64,000 nt of DNA from contig JAHBCN010000200.1 of NCBI GenBank assembly GCA_019359885.1, forward strand, positions 62,001 through 126,000, read 5' to 3'. Shown here piece by piece: positions 47,722-59,359 of the stretch. The position numbers were made by a program, and so were the translations under genes. This DNA comes from Listronotus oregonensis. Its lineage: Eukaryota; Arthropoda; Insecta; Coleoptera; Curculionidae. Position 1 is the first letter of the stretch, and each line of letters begins with the position of its first letter. The notes under the pieces were generated by a model. That model was not told where the DNA came from and searched no databases. It worked only from the letters and a program-made list of their open reading frames with translations.

Positions 47722-48552
47722 CTTATCACCAGTAGTCATTCTGAAAAACCCATTAAAAGTGACCCTATAGTCAGTATTCATTTTTTAAGGTGTTACTAGT
47801 TTGGTCCTTTTTTAACGGTCAGCTTACGGTCTTTTTTTAAAGTACGAACCGGGTAGGAAACTATTTTTTTTTAAAAATTTTAAAATATCCCCCCCCGTAA
47901 AGTGAAAAAACTTTTTTGACTGCACCCCCAATAACCTCTTGGTTTTGAAATATACCGGGGTTGCTCCGCCGTGGGAAATAAGGGAAAATGTAAATTTTGA
48001 ATATCAAATATTGGCTCCCCCAATTATTTTACAAAAATTCTATTAGGATTTATTGAAACCAAAAAAGTTCCACCCAAAAAGAAAAATTTTAGCATTTTTT
48101 AAACAACCAGTAAAGGTAAAATTTAAAAACTTTCATCGTAGTATCTCATTATGCACCCTGTACTCTAGAAATCAATAATAAAAACACCCTATCGATTTAT
48201 CAGTGACAATTTAGATCATTAATTTATAATGTCTTTTAAAAAATAACAATTTATCGGGGTTTCAAAAAGAATCCTCCTTTCATTTTGTTTACAGTTATTC
48301 CCAAAAAGCCTCAAGTTACCAAGACAATAAAACAAATTTGTCTACATTTGAAATCAATTTTTGACGAAAATATCAGGATTTAATCAAATGCTTAAATATT
48401 CCTCCATTAACTGCCAGACAAAAACCCCAAAAGATTATAAAACTCATTTCTTACGTTGGCTAGTTGGTAAACGATATTCTGGCACATTCAGCGTAAATAG
48501 CATTCCTTAGCTGGTCTAAATTTTTTTTTTTAATTGGTAAAAAGCTTAGTTT

Positions 48553-48920
48553 TTAAATGTCCCCCCTAGAAAAAAATCTTTTGGGGGATCGGAGACCTGG
48601 CTGGGCCGAATTTGGTGGTTCGGGTTTTCCGTTTTTAAATTTGTTGTTCAAGTATTCGGGCCATTTTCCATCCATTTGATACCAAACCTTGATTTTCACG
48701 AGAAGGGTTTTTAAGACAAAATTTGTTCCTCTAAAAATTCCAGAAAGTACTCCGCATTCAAATTTTGGTCGGAAAATGGGAAGGATTGGTGGCCGAAAAA
48801 TTTCCCCCAAAACATTAATTTTGTGGATATTAGTCCTTGTCTCAACAAATCATTTTGGTTTTGTTATCCGTCCCCGGGAATTTTTAATGTTGGATTCGGG
48901 TTTAATGGGCATTCGTCAGT
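48553..48920 (-). other. Possible coding fragment of unknown family
   Basis: The minus strand holds an 85-codon frame that includes VWYQMDGKWPEYLNNKFKNG followed by KPEPPNSAQPGL. The proline- and charge-rich composition is unlike the surrounding chance frames, and the DNA is locally GC-richer. It continues upstream only after a frame change. It may be an exon or a piece of an unfamiliar element. Confidence 0.3.
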
Positions 48921-49329
48921 AAAGCAAAAAATTTTTTAAAAACCTCTCAGTGTTTGTCCTCTCCATCATCTCAAACTTTCCTGTCGTATTTGTTGTCTTA
49001 ATTCTTTGACTGATAAAACCATTTTATAATAGTGATTTTTTTTTGATTTAAGTAGTTCATTATTTAAAAAAGATGTGACATTTATCTGGCAATTTTAGAG
49101 TAAGGGTTAAATAATTTCTCTTATTTTATTATAAACTTCTAATAAAACGGGGCGCAGAAATGGGGATTTTAATTATTTTTAAATTTTTCTCTTAGCTGGC
49201 GGACTGGGAAGGCGAAAAGTGTTTTAAAAATCCCAATAATATTTTCTTCTAAAATAATTAGGGGGGCCCATATTGGACCACTTCAAAATTTACATGGGAT
49301 TCCCTATGTCCCGCTTGACGACAACACCC

Positions 49330-49330
<1 letters not shown>

Positions 49331-49399
<69 letters not shown>
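49331..49399. repeat. (TA)n microsatellite
   Basis: About 70 bases of TA repeat. Confidence 0.98.
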
Positions 49400-49402
<3 letters not shown>

Positions 49403-50242
49403 AGTTTATCTTTAAATAAAAATAAATAAAACGCTTTGTGTCTGGTTGACATTTTATATTTTCAAATAAAAACCACAAGAGACAGATTATTCACTTCTCT
49501 TTTTATGTTATAAAATGTAGTTTGACAAAGGGTAGTAATATTAAACGTTTTAAAAGTTTTTATTCCCTGTTCAGCCGTTATAGAATTAACATAACCATAA
49601 GTTAACGAAATAAATTACTCCCGAGCTTCGAACGAAAACAATATACAAAGTTTACTAACAACCTCAGAATACCTTAAAATAGTACAGTAAAAATACTGAT
49701 TTTGTTTTTGCAATAAATTAGCTGAGCTATTTGGATGTGGGGTTCAAGTTAATTGATGTACTTCAGCCTTGATAATTCACGTCAAAACATGTAATAAGTC
49801 ATTGCACAAAACTTTTAATAAAGTAATTTAATTTTTACTTTGAGACACTGTAAAAACACAAATCGCACTCAAATCACCAAATATTTTAAAGTAGTTTACT
49901 TGCGACAGTCGTAGACAAAAGTATCGCCATATAGTAAGTACAGTCCGGCTTTTCCACAAGTCAAATCGAGATTGGAATGAATATCTTTTATTTTCGTCTC
50001 TTTCATGCAATCCGTGCCGTTGATTGTTGAACGGGCCAGGACTAGTACCAGGACGGATCATTATATTTTTTCCTATTTTAGTTTTATTCGTAATGCAGTA
50101 TTTGAATGGACCCTAAATTTAGCGCTGTTCCAAATAAAATCGAATACGCTTTACGAAAAGTTAGAGGTTCTCACTGCTTAAAAATATAATGTTTGTAGGA
50201 GACTGTACACAACACATGTAATGAGGTATATTATTCAGTAAT

Positions 50243-50855
50243 AGTTTACACTATTTTACACTTCTTATAAGAGCGGTTACGAAAAAATTTTTTACTTCTC
50301 ATAAGAGCGGTTACTTAAAAAAAAGAATTAAATAGTGTACATTATTTCTAAATAACAAACAGATCTATGTAAACTTTTAAAAATCAATATCTTTTTAAGA
50401 AGATGATAAAAAAATGCAGGTTTTTTTCATTGTTCAATATTTTGATTTATATTGCATTAGTTTTTAAAAAATATCGTAAGAACCGTTTTCGAGATATTTC
50501 AAAATGAATGCATAACTTTCGTACATGACACATATCGACAATGTTAATTATGCTCAATTTAATAGTTAATATCTCGTTACACAGACGATAAAAAAAGTGT
50601 TTTTTTTTAATCAGATAAAAGACACTTTTTAACCCTTTATTCTAATTTCATTAAATTCTTAAAAAAGTCATTTTACGAGTAATCTACCTTAAAGAAGGTT
50701 ATGGTAAAAAATGTTTAAATTTCTAATCAAAATTTAAGATGTCACCTTACAACATTCAGTGTTGCCACGGCTTAGAATATGACAGATGCCTCTAGTATCT
50801 AATTTTCACAAAATGATTTAAACTTACACTTCACAACAGTAAAACACCACAATTC
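50243..50855. mobile_element. About 610-bp insertion in the left foldback arm
   Basis: The right arm reads continuously across this point (51866-51895), so the mirror copy shows these 610 bases are extra. The insert contains a near-duplicate of CTTATAAGAGCGGTTAC (about 50267 and 50303) and otherwise AT-rich sequence with no ORF. No terminal repeats or target duplication are clear. Confidence 0.65.
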
Positions 50856-50857
50856 AT

Positions 50858-51878
50858 TATGTTTTATAGCTTTTAGAAATATTTTTCGATCTAAGGAGAA
50901 AACAAAACAAATGTTTTTTGAAATGAATTTTTTACAACAATATAGAACAGATTTTCAGTTTTATCATTCACCAACTTTAGGCTAACTACCGAAAAGTTTA
51001 CGGCGTTATAATTAATGCAAGCTAACATTTTTAAGTTGGTTCACCTGGGTCCGCCTATTAAAAAAAAAAAAATTGCTAGCTGATTGATCTTTGTCACCCA
51101 ATAATGGATTTGTAGCTTTTCAGTTTTTAGACTAGGTTTTTCTTGTGTTCTTAAATGTTTTTTCATTTTTTAAAGTAATAGGTGGGTTTAAGGATTATTA
51201 GATTATGTTTGCATTTTATTTTTTTGGTGTGGGCTATTTATTGACACTTTTTATATTTAATAATTTGATTTATTTCGGGTAAGGTCTAAGACCTACTTCT
51301 TGTAGGTATTAAGAAATAACCATTAAAATTCCGTACAGTTTAGAGTATGGATCAAGTGATTACTATATCTCCGTTCGTGAAAGCTCCGAAACCCACCTCA
51401 GAGATGTGATAAGTCTAACAATTAGGTATAAAGACATAACTTAGGTATAGAGACTAATCAAATTATTAAATATAAAAAGTGTCAATAAATAGACCACACC
51501 AAAAAAATAAATTGCAAAACATAATCTAATAATCCTTAAACCCACCTATTACTTTAAAAAATGAAAAAACATTTAAGAACACAAGAAAAACCTAGTCTAA
51601 AAACTGAAAAGCTACAAATCCATTATTGGGTGACAAAGATCAATCAGCTAGCAATTTTTATTTTTTTAAATAGGCGGACCCAGGTGAACCAATTTAAAAA
51701 TGTTAGCTTGCATTAATTATAACGCCGTAAACTTTTCGGTAGTTAGCCTAAAGTTGGTAAATGATAAAACTTGAAAATCTGTTCTATATTGTTGTAAAAA
51801 ATTCATTTTAAAAAACATTTGTTTTGTTTTCTCCTTAAAATCGACCTGAAAAATATTTCTAAAAACTATAAAACATAA
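50858..51878. repeat. Central palindrome of the foldback: 413-bp arms, 185-bp loop
   Basis: 50858-51270 and 51456-51878 are inverted and nearly identical, for example GGTTCACCTGGGTCCGCCTA near 51040 versus its complement near 51670. The loop includes the small palindrome GGTCTAAGACC. Such a structure can extrude as a hairpin and is a known hazard for cloning and assembly. Confidence 0.93.
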
Positions 51879-52466
51879 GACTGAATAACGAACATACCTC
51901 ATTACATGTGTTGTGAAAGTCTCCACAAACATTAGGTTTGTTCCAGCACGTCAAAAAACCCTGCCACCGAACGATCACGCTCATGCGCAGTATTAAAGTG
52001 CGTTTCAACAGAGACGTGACGGTTATCGGACGATCCTGTTTGTGTACCAACAAAACTTGGGATCGTTTAGTTACGAATTTCAGAACGGTAATTCTGATAC
52101 ATGGACTAAATTGAAAACTGTTTGGAGCTTGACTTGGCATTGAACATCTTGGCACTTGATTTTTGTTTTTTAACAGTTGTTTCATGTTTATTGTTTCATA
52201 TTTCATCTTCATATTTTACCGTTAAGGTAGGATTATGCAAAAAAGTTGTTAACAAAAATTAAGTTATTATAAATTAAGACATTTGTGTGAAAACATCAGT
52301 TTAAAAATAACAATAAAATTTAGCATACGTAGGGCAAATCACTGTTAATAGGCTTTTCGTGATTTCTATTTTATTGGTGCACTCTGGCAGCTGTCCGGTA
52401 ATTTGTTAACTCCTTAAATAAATATTTGTCTAAAAAATATATAATTTTGTTACATTTTTATAACGA

Positions 52467-52914
52467 TGGGAAAGTGGTGTACTTCTCATGGCAGGGTCGC
52501 CATGTGGTGTACTTCTGCTTTGTACTTGGTTCGTAGTATCTGGCACAGTCAAGAAGTCAAACAAAAACTTTGTATAAAACATACTTTAATATAAATATAT
52601 AAAAATGGTATAAACTTATCTTACTGCATCGAAATGCATCTAATAATATCTAATCGTATCTAATCTTAATGTGATAAACCAAGTTATATACATATTTAAA
52701 CATTAAACAAACATCATTTACTATACACAGTTTACAATAATATATCAGTCTTGTTATATAAACTAATATTTAAATAATAGCATAACATAAATAACTACCA
52801 TTAACCTTCACGGTCACGGACTTGATACGTGCAATAGACTGATGACCTAACAAGTACTAGACTAACCTTTCAAGATTATATCTTAGCCTTTTGTTTCAAC
52901 CATAATCCATTACA
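52467..52914 (-). repeat. 3' LTR of the 6.1-kb gypsy element
   Basis: 448 bp, TG...CA ends (TGGGAAAGTGG to CCATTACA on the plus strand). Immediately inside it, the minus strand reads a purine-rich CGGGAAGG, suitable as the polypurine tract that primes second-strand synthesis. Confidence 0.88.
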
Positions 52915-53079
52915 CCTTCCCGTAAAGTTGAAAAAAATGTTTTCTGAATTTTTTTTTTTTTCATTCTGCTATCTTATATACTATGTAAATTTAAGACTTA
53001 AAAATAAGGTTTAATAATATTTTATGTACTTTAGGTTATTATTTACATTTAAAACTACATTGGTATTCTTAATATCTAA

Positions 53080-54000
53080 AATTTTAAATGGACCTTTAAA
53101 CAAGGTGCTAATTTATTTTCTACATTTTTGTTTTCTATTAGGGCCATGTCTCCGATTTTATAATTATAGCTTTTTGCATCTTTTATTGAGTTTACGCGCT
53201 TAGTTTTTGAAACAATTAAGTTATTTTGCATCATTCCACAGTCTGCAATCTAAATTTTAACTCAAATGGGTAATCCTCAAATTATAATAGGGTCGATTTG
53301 ATTAGTAAGGTTTGACGGATTTTGCTTATTTTACCAAATACAAGTCGTAAGGTGTATAGCGGGTGAGGGTTACGTGTTGTTATATGAAAACACCAATACG
53401 ATACCCAGTCGCTCCAATTACTTTCATATTTTGACACATTGCATACAAATAGCACCCAAATGTTAGTGAGTTTTCCAGACCTCCAAGCGTTTCATTTATG
53501 GTATGCTGTAGAATTTAACTGTTGGGTCCCCTAATAGTTTTCAAGCTTCCTTAAACGTGCTAGACATAACTTCCAGACCTTGGTCCGTTAGGATTTCACG
53601 GCATCCTATATCGTAGTATAAAATTTTCTACGAATGCCTTTGCTACTGTTTTAGCTCCCTTATCCTCTATTGGATATCCTTCCACAAACTTTGTTAAGTC
53701 GCACTGAAGCGTCAAAATGTATTTTATTTTGGCTATCCTCAGGTAGAGGGCCTACAAGGTCAAGTACAACCTTTCGAATGCCGATTTGGCCGTACTTATT
53801 ACCATTGGGACCTTCTTCGGATTTGAATGCTTATACCTTTGGCAATTATCACAGTTTTTGACAAAGTGGCTTACGTCTCCTTTGAGACCTGCCAAAAAAT
53901 ATCGTTTCCTTATATTGTTGTACATGCGTTGTACACCCCCATGACACCTGTTGGTAACTGTGAAAATCATTTAAGATTATATGTCTTAATTTTTATCTGT
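53080..54000 (-). pseudogene. Integrase region of the 6.1-kb gypsy element
   Basis: The zinc-binding HHCC domain is readable at 53752-53970: CHGGVQRMYNNIRKRYFLAG, then CDNCQRYK. Leftward, frame-shifted pieces show LTDQG-like sequence near 53580 and STAYH near 53510, matching the second Asp and the region before the catalytic Glu. It would join the cDNA to the target. Numerous breaks. Confidence 0.8.
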
Positions 54001-54480
54001 TATACGTTCCGCATCCCGAACTATATTTATTTTATAGTCAGTTCTAACATATGCGATTTACATTTACTTAGTAAATTTAAAAATTCTGCACTTGTGCATT
54101 TTTAATATATATATTTCCGGAATATTATTTTCTATGCACCATTTGTCCAGATGTCTCAACGATGTACCTAAGTCATACGCTGATCGACTGTTCTGGTAAA
54201 ATACATAGTTTGTGAATTCACATTGTAAACAAAATTATCACAGTACTGGTAAAATTGCAATTTTTAAGTTTTGCAAACTCTGTTTTAGACACTACTTTTA
54301 ATTCAATCGTGTCATTGGGACGTTTTAAACCTCGGCTACAACAGGGTGATCAAGCCTATCACCTCCGGTCTGCGTCTTTTGTCTCCACGGTTGTGGCTAG
54401 TTCTGGTTTTGACACAAAACCTGCGCTATTTCTAACTTGGTCTAGTTAACACATTCACACCTCACATATTTTTTCATTCA
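54000..54480 (-). other. Linker between RNase H and integrase
   Basis: Frames here are short. This corresponds to the variable region of gypsy pol between the RNase H domain and the integrase zinc finger. Confidence 0.5.
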
Positions 54481-54860
54481 TTCCTTTTAAGTCTTTGATT
54501 CTATAACTATACGCGATAATGCGTCTGCTGTCACATTTCGAACCTTTGACATAATGTACCGTAAAATCGTACTCTTTTTAATATTAACCTAAATTTCGTT
54601 AACCTCCTTGACGGATTTGTCAAATTAAATAAATAAATTAACGGACGATGGTCGGTTAAAATTTTAAACTTTCTGGCATAGATATGGCCTGAAAATGCTT
54701 TACTGCCCATGTTATCCCGAGCAATTCTTTCTCTACCTTTTCCATAAAGCCTTTCTGGCCAAATTTTCCCCAGCAAAGGCGACCGGTCGGGTCATTTAAT
54801 TTTCAACCGCCCCTTAATGCGAACCCGCAGCATCTGTTCTGAGAAAAACCTTTTTTCTTC
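54480..54860 (-). pseudogene. RNase H region of the 6.1-kb gypsy element
   Basis: The motif KILTDHRPLIYLFN near 54630-54670 carries the Thr-Asp-His signature of gypsy RNase H, followed by SRRLTKFRLIL, equivalent to the usual arginine-rich helix. It is preceded by frame-shifted sequence where the first catalytic Asp would lie. Confidence 0.78.
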
Positions 54861-55810
54861 TGAAAATCTGGATATTGTAACAAGGGGGGCCCTTTCCCAA
54901 CTCGCCTTAGTGTTTGAAGGGCATGTTTACACTCGTCTTCCCACGGGAAAATTTTTGGGCCTTTACGACTCAGACTATTTAACGGTTGGGCTATTTCTGC
55001 AAAATTCCTAATGAATTTCCCTTTATAGTAATTGCTGCGACAAATCGCTTTCTCTCCGTATTTTTTTAACTTATAATCGACCATAGCCTCAATTTTCGGG
55101 GCCCGGGAACACCATCTGCCGATATGATATGTCCTAGATAGAGAATTTTTTTTAAGAATTCTTTTCGGATTAACCCTTTAATTTTTTTTTTTCCTGAGTC
55201 TCTGAAAACTTTTAGCAAATTCCTGTTATGATTTTTTGTAAAGAGAGCCAAAGACAATTAGATGTTAATTTAAGAAAAGCTTTATTAAGGGGGTTTTCCC
55301 CAGACATTGTCACTGTCATGAGCCGGGAGAATGCATTTGGGGCCCAATTTTTAGAACAATAGCAACCTTTTTCATCTGAATTGCCCTCTCTTTTGCCAAA
55401 ATGCTGTGCACGGTCGGCTTTGGATGTAACCTCACCTGGTAGTACCCTTTTGCGCAAAAGTCAAAAATGAGAAAATATATTGCCGGACAAGGAGTCCAAA
55501 ATCTCAGTAATTTTTGGCAATGGAAACTTTTCGTCATCCCTTAACTTTATTACATTCTGTAGTCAATCACTCCCATGTGACTTAACACCATTACTGTCTG
55601 CTTTTCGGCACAATTAGCAAGGGTGAAGACCTTTCCCACCTTTGTTTCCCTTTCAATGATCCCTTTTTCGTAACATTTCGCCATTTGTTTTTGTATCCCC
55701 TTTTTTGCCATGGGGTAATTTTGTATGGCGGATATAAGGTTGTGCATCTTCTTAGCCTTATTTTTTGCTGATAGGCATTTTGCTTAAAAGGGATTTTCAC
55801 CAAGTGAAAA
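54860..55810 (-). pseudogene. Reverse transcriptase region of the 6.1-kb gypsy element
   Basis: From the right: PFKQNAYQ and a KGIIER segment with PLLIVPK (55550-55803), then FLIFDFCAKGYYQVRLHP near 55440-55490 (the usual FDLxxGYxQ), a damaged catalytic region around 55230, YLGHIISADGVPGP near 55110-55150, and EIAQPLNSLSRKGPKIFPW near 54960-55010. The YxDD motif itself is not readable because of errors. Confidence 0.8.
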
Positions 55811-56339
55811 ATGTCTGCATACTTAACACAAAAAGCTATGGATTGAGTTACTTTCTTCGATATTTGTTTAAGGTGTCACGATTAAACAATTTTCTACCCT
55901 TTGGACCGATATCTCACTTTTTTCAAAATTGCATAATTAATTGTTAGTTTATTTAGCCTGGCTGAAAATTTTTTACCCTAATTTTCGTTCGTTTACATTT
56001 TTTGTACCGGGAAATTTTGTTATTTTCTGGTTTTACTAAGGTACTTTACAATTTCTTTCCCTTTAATATATTAAATTTAACACAACGCACCATCTCTTTC
56101 ATCCGTGTAACAATATTTTAATATTCTACATCTCGGGGGAATTATAGTATAATAAATTATATTTGGATTGTAGTGGCACTAAATTTTTTATCCCATTTTA
56201 TTTTTAAAGAAAATTTAAAATGTTTCTGTAATTAATTTTTTGCTGAATATTTAGAAAAGAAAAACTACAACCCAAAACTCCCTGTATATGAGAATCAAAA
56301 TTTTTACTGATAACAAACTTATTAAAAAATTTTCATTCC

Positions 56340-56510
56340 TTTAAATTTAAAATTAATTTCTGTGGTACCCATAGACAATTTGGGTCCGGCTATTCCTCGT
56401 ATTAAATTTTTCTCTATGGGTTTTCTTTTTTTCATTATTAATTAAAAAGTTCCCCAAAAATAAAAAAATGCCGCACCTGAGTCAATTAAAAAAATAATAT
56501 TCTTCCATTA
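56340..56510 (-). pseudogene. Aspartic protease fragment of the 6.1-kb gypsy element
   Basis: A minus-strand frame reads IIFLIDSGAAF near 56460-56500, the active-site D-S-G context. The rest is not in frame. Confidence 0.6.
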
Positions 56511-56549
56511 TAATTAAACACTTATGTAATTTAATGCGTTTATATTGAA

Positions 56550-58100
56550 AATTTATACCTTGTTATTTTTGTGAGGCGGGAAAAACTGCCCCTTTGCGGT
56601 TTAACCTTTCATTTTTGTTTGTATTTAAATGTCCTTTGCTAGTGCCCGCATAAAACCCGGGGTTTGTCGGTTTTTTTTTTGGCCCTGATACTGACCCGGA
56701 CCTCGGTTATTTTGAAAATTCCGTGGTTTTTTGTATTTGTTCCCTTTGGTAGTTTAGGATTACCCTATAATTATCAAAATAATTATTTTTACCCCTTCCC
56801 TTTTTTGGCCTGTAAAAAGTTTTGAGCCTTCATGTGGAAAAAAACATTAGGCTGAGGGTGTTTTGTTAACTCTTCTTCCCTAGCCGCTAAAACTGCGTCT
56901 TTTAAGTTTTGGGAACCCCGGTTTTACTATAGTCCTTAGTTTTGTTACTTCCCAAAATCCATTTTGGAAAAGAGTTTACTGCAATTTTTCTTAACCCTTT
57001 GCCTGCGCTATCTTTGATCGACCAATAGTGTCTCGATCAACTTTGCGTAATCGTCGATATTTTTGCCGTCTTGTCTTGGGTTTTGTAATTGAGTTGATAA
57101 ACTGCCGGTGATTTTTTCGTTAAAAAACCGGGTTTTTTTTTATATCCCCACTAGCTGTTCCACTGTACTACATGAGGTTTTAACCGTAGTTTTGCATTTT
57201 GGTTAATTTTGTTTTTAAAACGAAATTAATCAATAGGTTTTTCCCCAATCGTCGATAAGACTCATAAACTAAATTTGGGTTTAAAATTTAAAACTGTTTA
57301 GTGCTATTTTCCGTGTTATCCATAGATGGTAACAAAGATACCGCTGTTCTTAAATAAAATTTTTTTCCGCCATATTTATTTTTTTTCGGTATTACTATTT
57401 TTTTTTAATTGTTCAGTTGGCTATTTTTCCTTAACTAAATATTTTAATCTTTCGCCCAGGAGAGAACGCGTTTTAAAAAAGGTGAGATTCAAAGTTTTTA
57501 TTATAATCTGAATATGATTTTTTAACGTTTGGGCCCAATAGAGATGCTTAACCGCTTTTTGTATATTATGAAACTTATTTTCAAACCCTTCCTACTTCTA
57601 GAATTAAATTTTTTACCTAATTAAATCTAGTGGGGTTCTTTTGGGCTCTTTTTTATAATGTCGCAAAACAACTGAGTCTTCGTATAGCGCGAATTAAAAT
57701 TTAATAAACGTAATAAAATTAAAAAAATAATACCAGACTAATAAAATGTTTTGAGAGCACTTGAGGTGAGCAGACTTTTTTTAAAAATGTTCATAAAAAA
57801 AATACAAATAATAATTTAAAAATGTTTTTTCCTAAAAAACCAAACAATTTTACTGCTGTCTGTGTTCGGGGTTGAGGGTTGATCCTTGCTGTGGGGTTAT
57901 GTCCAACGCTGTTCAGTGTTCGGGTTTCCCGGGGATTTCTCAAACTACGCGGGCCCTGTTGGAGTTTTGAAAACATATTTCTGGATAGTAGAACTCTTAC
58001 ATCGGTAGGCCCCGGGATGCTTTCTCCACGATGAAATTTGAATTGACTCCCCAGAGTCAGTATTTCCGTTTTGGAAGATGATTTGCCCATATTAGCGTCT
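56550..58100 (-). pseudogene. gag region of the 6.1-kb gypsy element
   Basis: The frame 57791-58090 begins MGKSSSKTEILTLGSQ close behind the 5' LTR, a plausible gag start. Further left only fragments are open, and I could not find a zinc knuckle. Identification is mainly by position between the LTR and the protease. Confidence 0.5.
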
Positions 58101-58153
58101 ATTTACCATACCTTGGACGGCATGCACTTTTCTGATTTCTCAACTTTAACTGA

Positions 58154-58595
58154 TGGGATCGCTTTTTGGTGGTACTTCCATGGGGGGTCCCCATGGGGTT
58201 TACTTTGCTTTGTATTTGGGTTGTAGTATCTGGTACACGTCAAGAAGTCAAACAAGAGACTTTGTAAAAACATACTTTAAATAAATATAAAAAAATGGTA
58301 AAAAATTTAAATTTACTGCATCGAAATGCATCAAATAATATTTTAATCGTATCTAATCTTAATGTGTATAAACGTTATTATATACATATTTAAACATTAA
58401 ACAAACATCATTTATTATAAAGAACAATAATAAACAGTTGTTATATAAACTAATATTTAAATAATAACATAACATAAAATAACACCAAACCTTCACGGTC
58501 AATGTTTGATACGTGCAAAACTGATGACCTAACAAATAGGACTAACCTTTTAAGATTATATCTTAGCCTTTTTTTTTCAACTATAATCCATTACA
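58154..58595 (-). repeat. 5' LTR of the 6.1-kb gypsy element
   Basis: 442 bp, collinear with 52467-52914, diverged mostly by small indels. The bases just inside on the minus strand (GTTAAAGTTGAGAAATC) are where a primer-binding site should be; I cannot name the tRNA. Confidence 0.88.
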
Positions 58596-59359
58596 ACGAG
58601 TTTCTTTGGCCTATTTATGATGTTATTGTGTGGGAGTTTAATTATTGAAAAGGGAACGTTTTTTTCATTTTAAGGGTAAGGTTAAAAAATTAAAAAGAGT
58701 TAAGAAAGTTAAAAGTTGTTTATCTTTTAACTTAATTTTTTAAATTTTTGTATAATTAAAAACCCTTTGATCACATAATGTTTATCTTTTTCTTGTGTGA
58801 TTTAATTATTTTTAAATTAATTTAATTTTTCTGCATAATCCCAACTTTATTTAGCGAAAGGTTTTAATGTGCTTAGTCCTTTCATTTCCCCGCTTGTTCA
58901 AGTATTCAAAAACATTAATTTTTACAACCTCCTGGGACATCATTAAATTTAATTATCTTTAAAGATGAGTGACGATATTATGACTGATATTTGTTTAAAT
59001 TTGGGTCACAAAACAAGAAGTAAGGTTTTATTTTTTTAAAAAAAAAAATTCAAAAACCTTTTTATTTGGGCAGTCCTAAAACGATCCGCAAAGCGATCCA
59101 AGTGTACTTTTCAAAAACCCCTTAAAACTATTTTAAGGCCGCGCATGCGTCTAAGCGCAAAAAACAGTTCAAAACGATTTCGAAACGATACCGGATTTTT
59201 GTTGGAACAAACCTATTATATTTTTGAATAAGAGAGAACCTCTAAATTTTTAAAGGTATTCCGAATTTTTTTGAAACAGGTTAAATTTGAGTCCATTCAA
59301 ATACTGCATTAAATTTAAAAATAAAAAAAGGAAAAATATAATGATCCGTCCTGGTAAAG

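Larger units (their letters stand above)
52467..58595 (-). mobile_element. Ty3/gypsy LTR retrotransposon, 6.1 kb, minus strand
   Basis: Direct LTRs (52467-52914 and 58154-58595) enclose gag, protease, RT, RNase H and integrase in gypsy order on the minus strand. The 4-bp target duplication ACGA lies at 52463-52466 and 58596-58599. It sits within a TIR transposon whose other copy in this window provides an approximate unoccupied site. All coding regions are frameshifted. Confidence 0.92.
51935..59213. mobile_element. 1.16-kb TIR DNA transposon, copy 2, reverse orientation, split by a gypsy element
   Basis: 51935-52466 and 58596-59213 together match copy 1 at 6341-7499 in inverse orientation: GGTTTGTTCCAGCACG at the left end, TGTTGGAACAAACC at the right. 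It is inserted in the right foldback arm. Comparison with the left arm (50195-50205) shows ATT (or ATTA) duplicated at the junctions. A 117-codon frame on the minus strand (51859-52212) is not conserved in copy 1 and is likely chance. Confidence 0.85.

Noticed and set aside
51859..52212. 117-codon minus-strand frame in the TIR transposon
   Set aside because: The homologous part of copy 1 is broken and the peptide has no transposase features.
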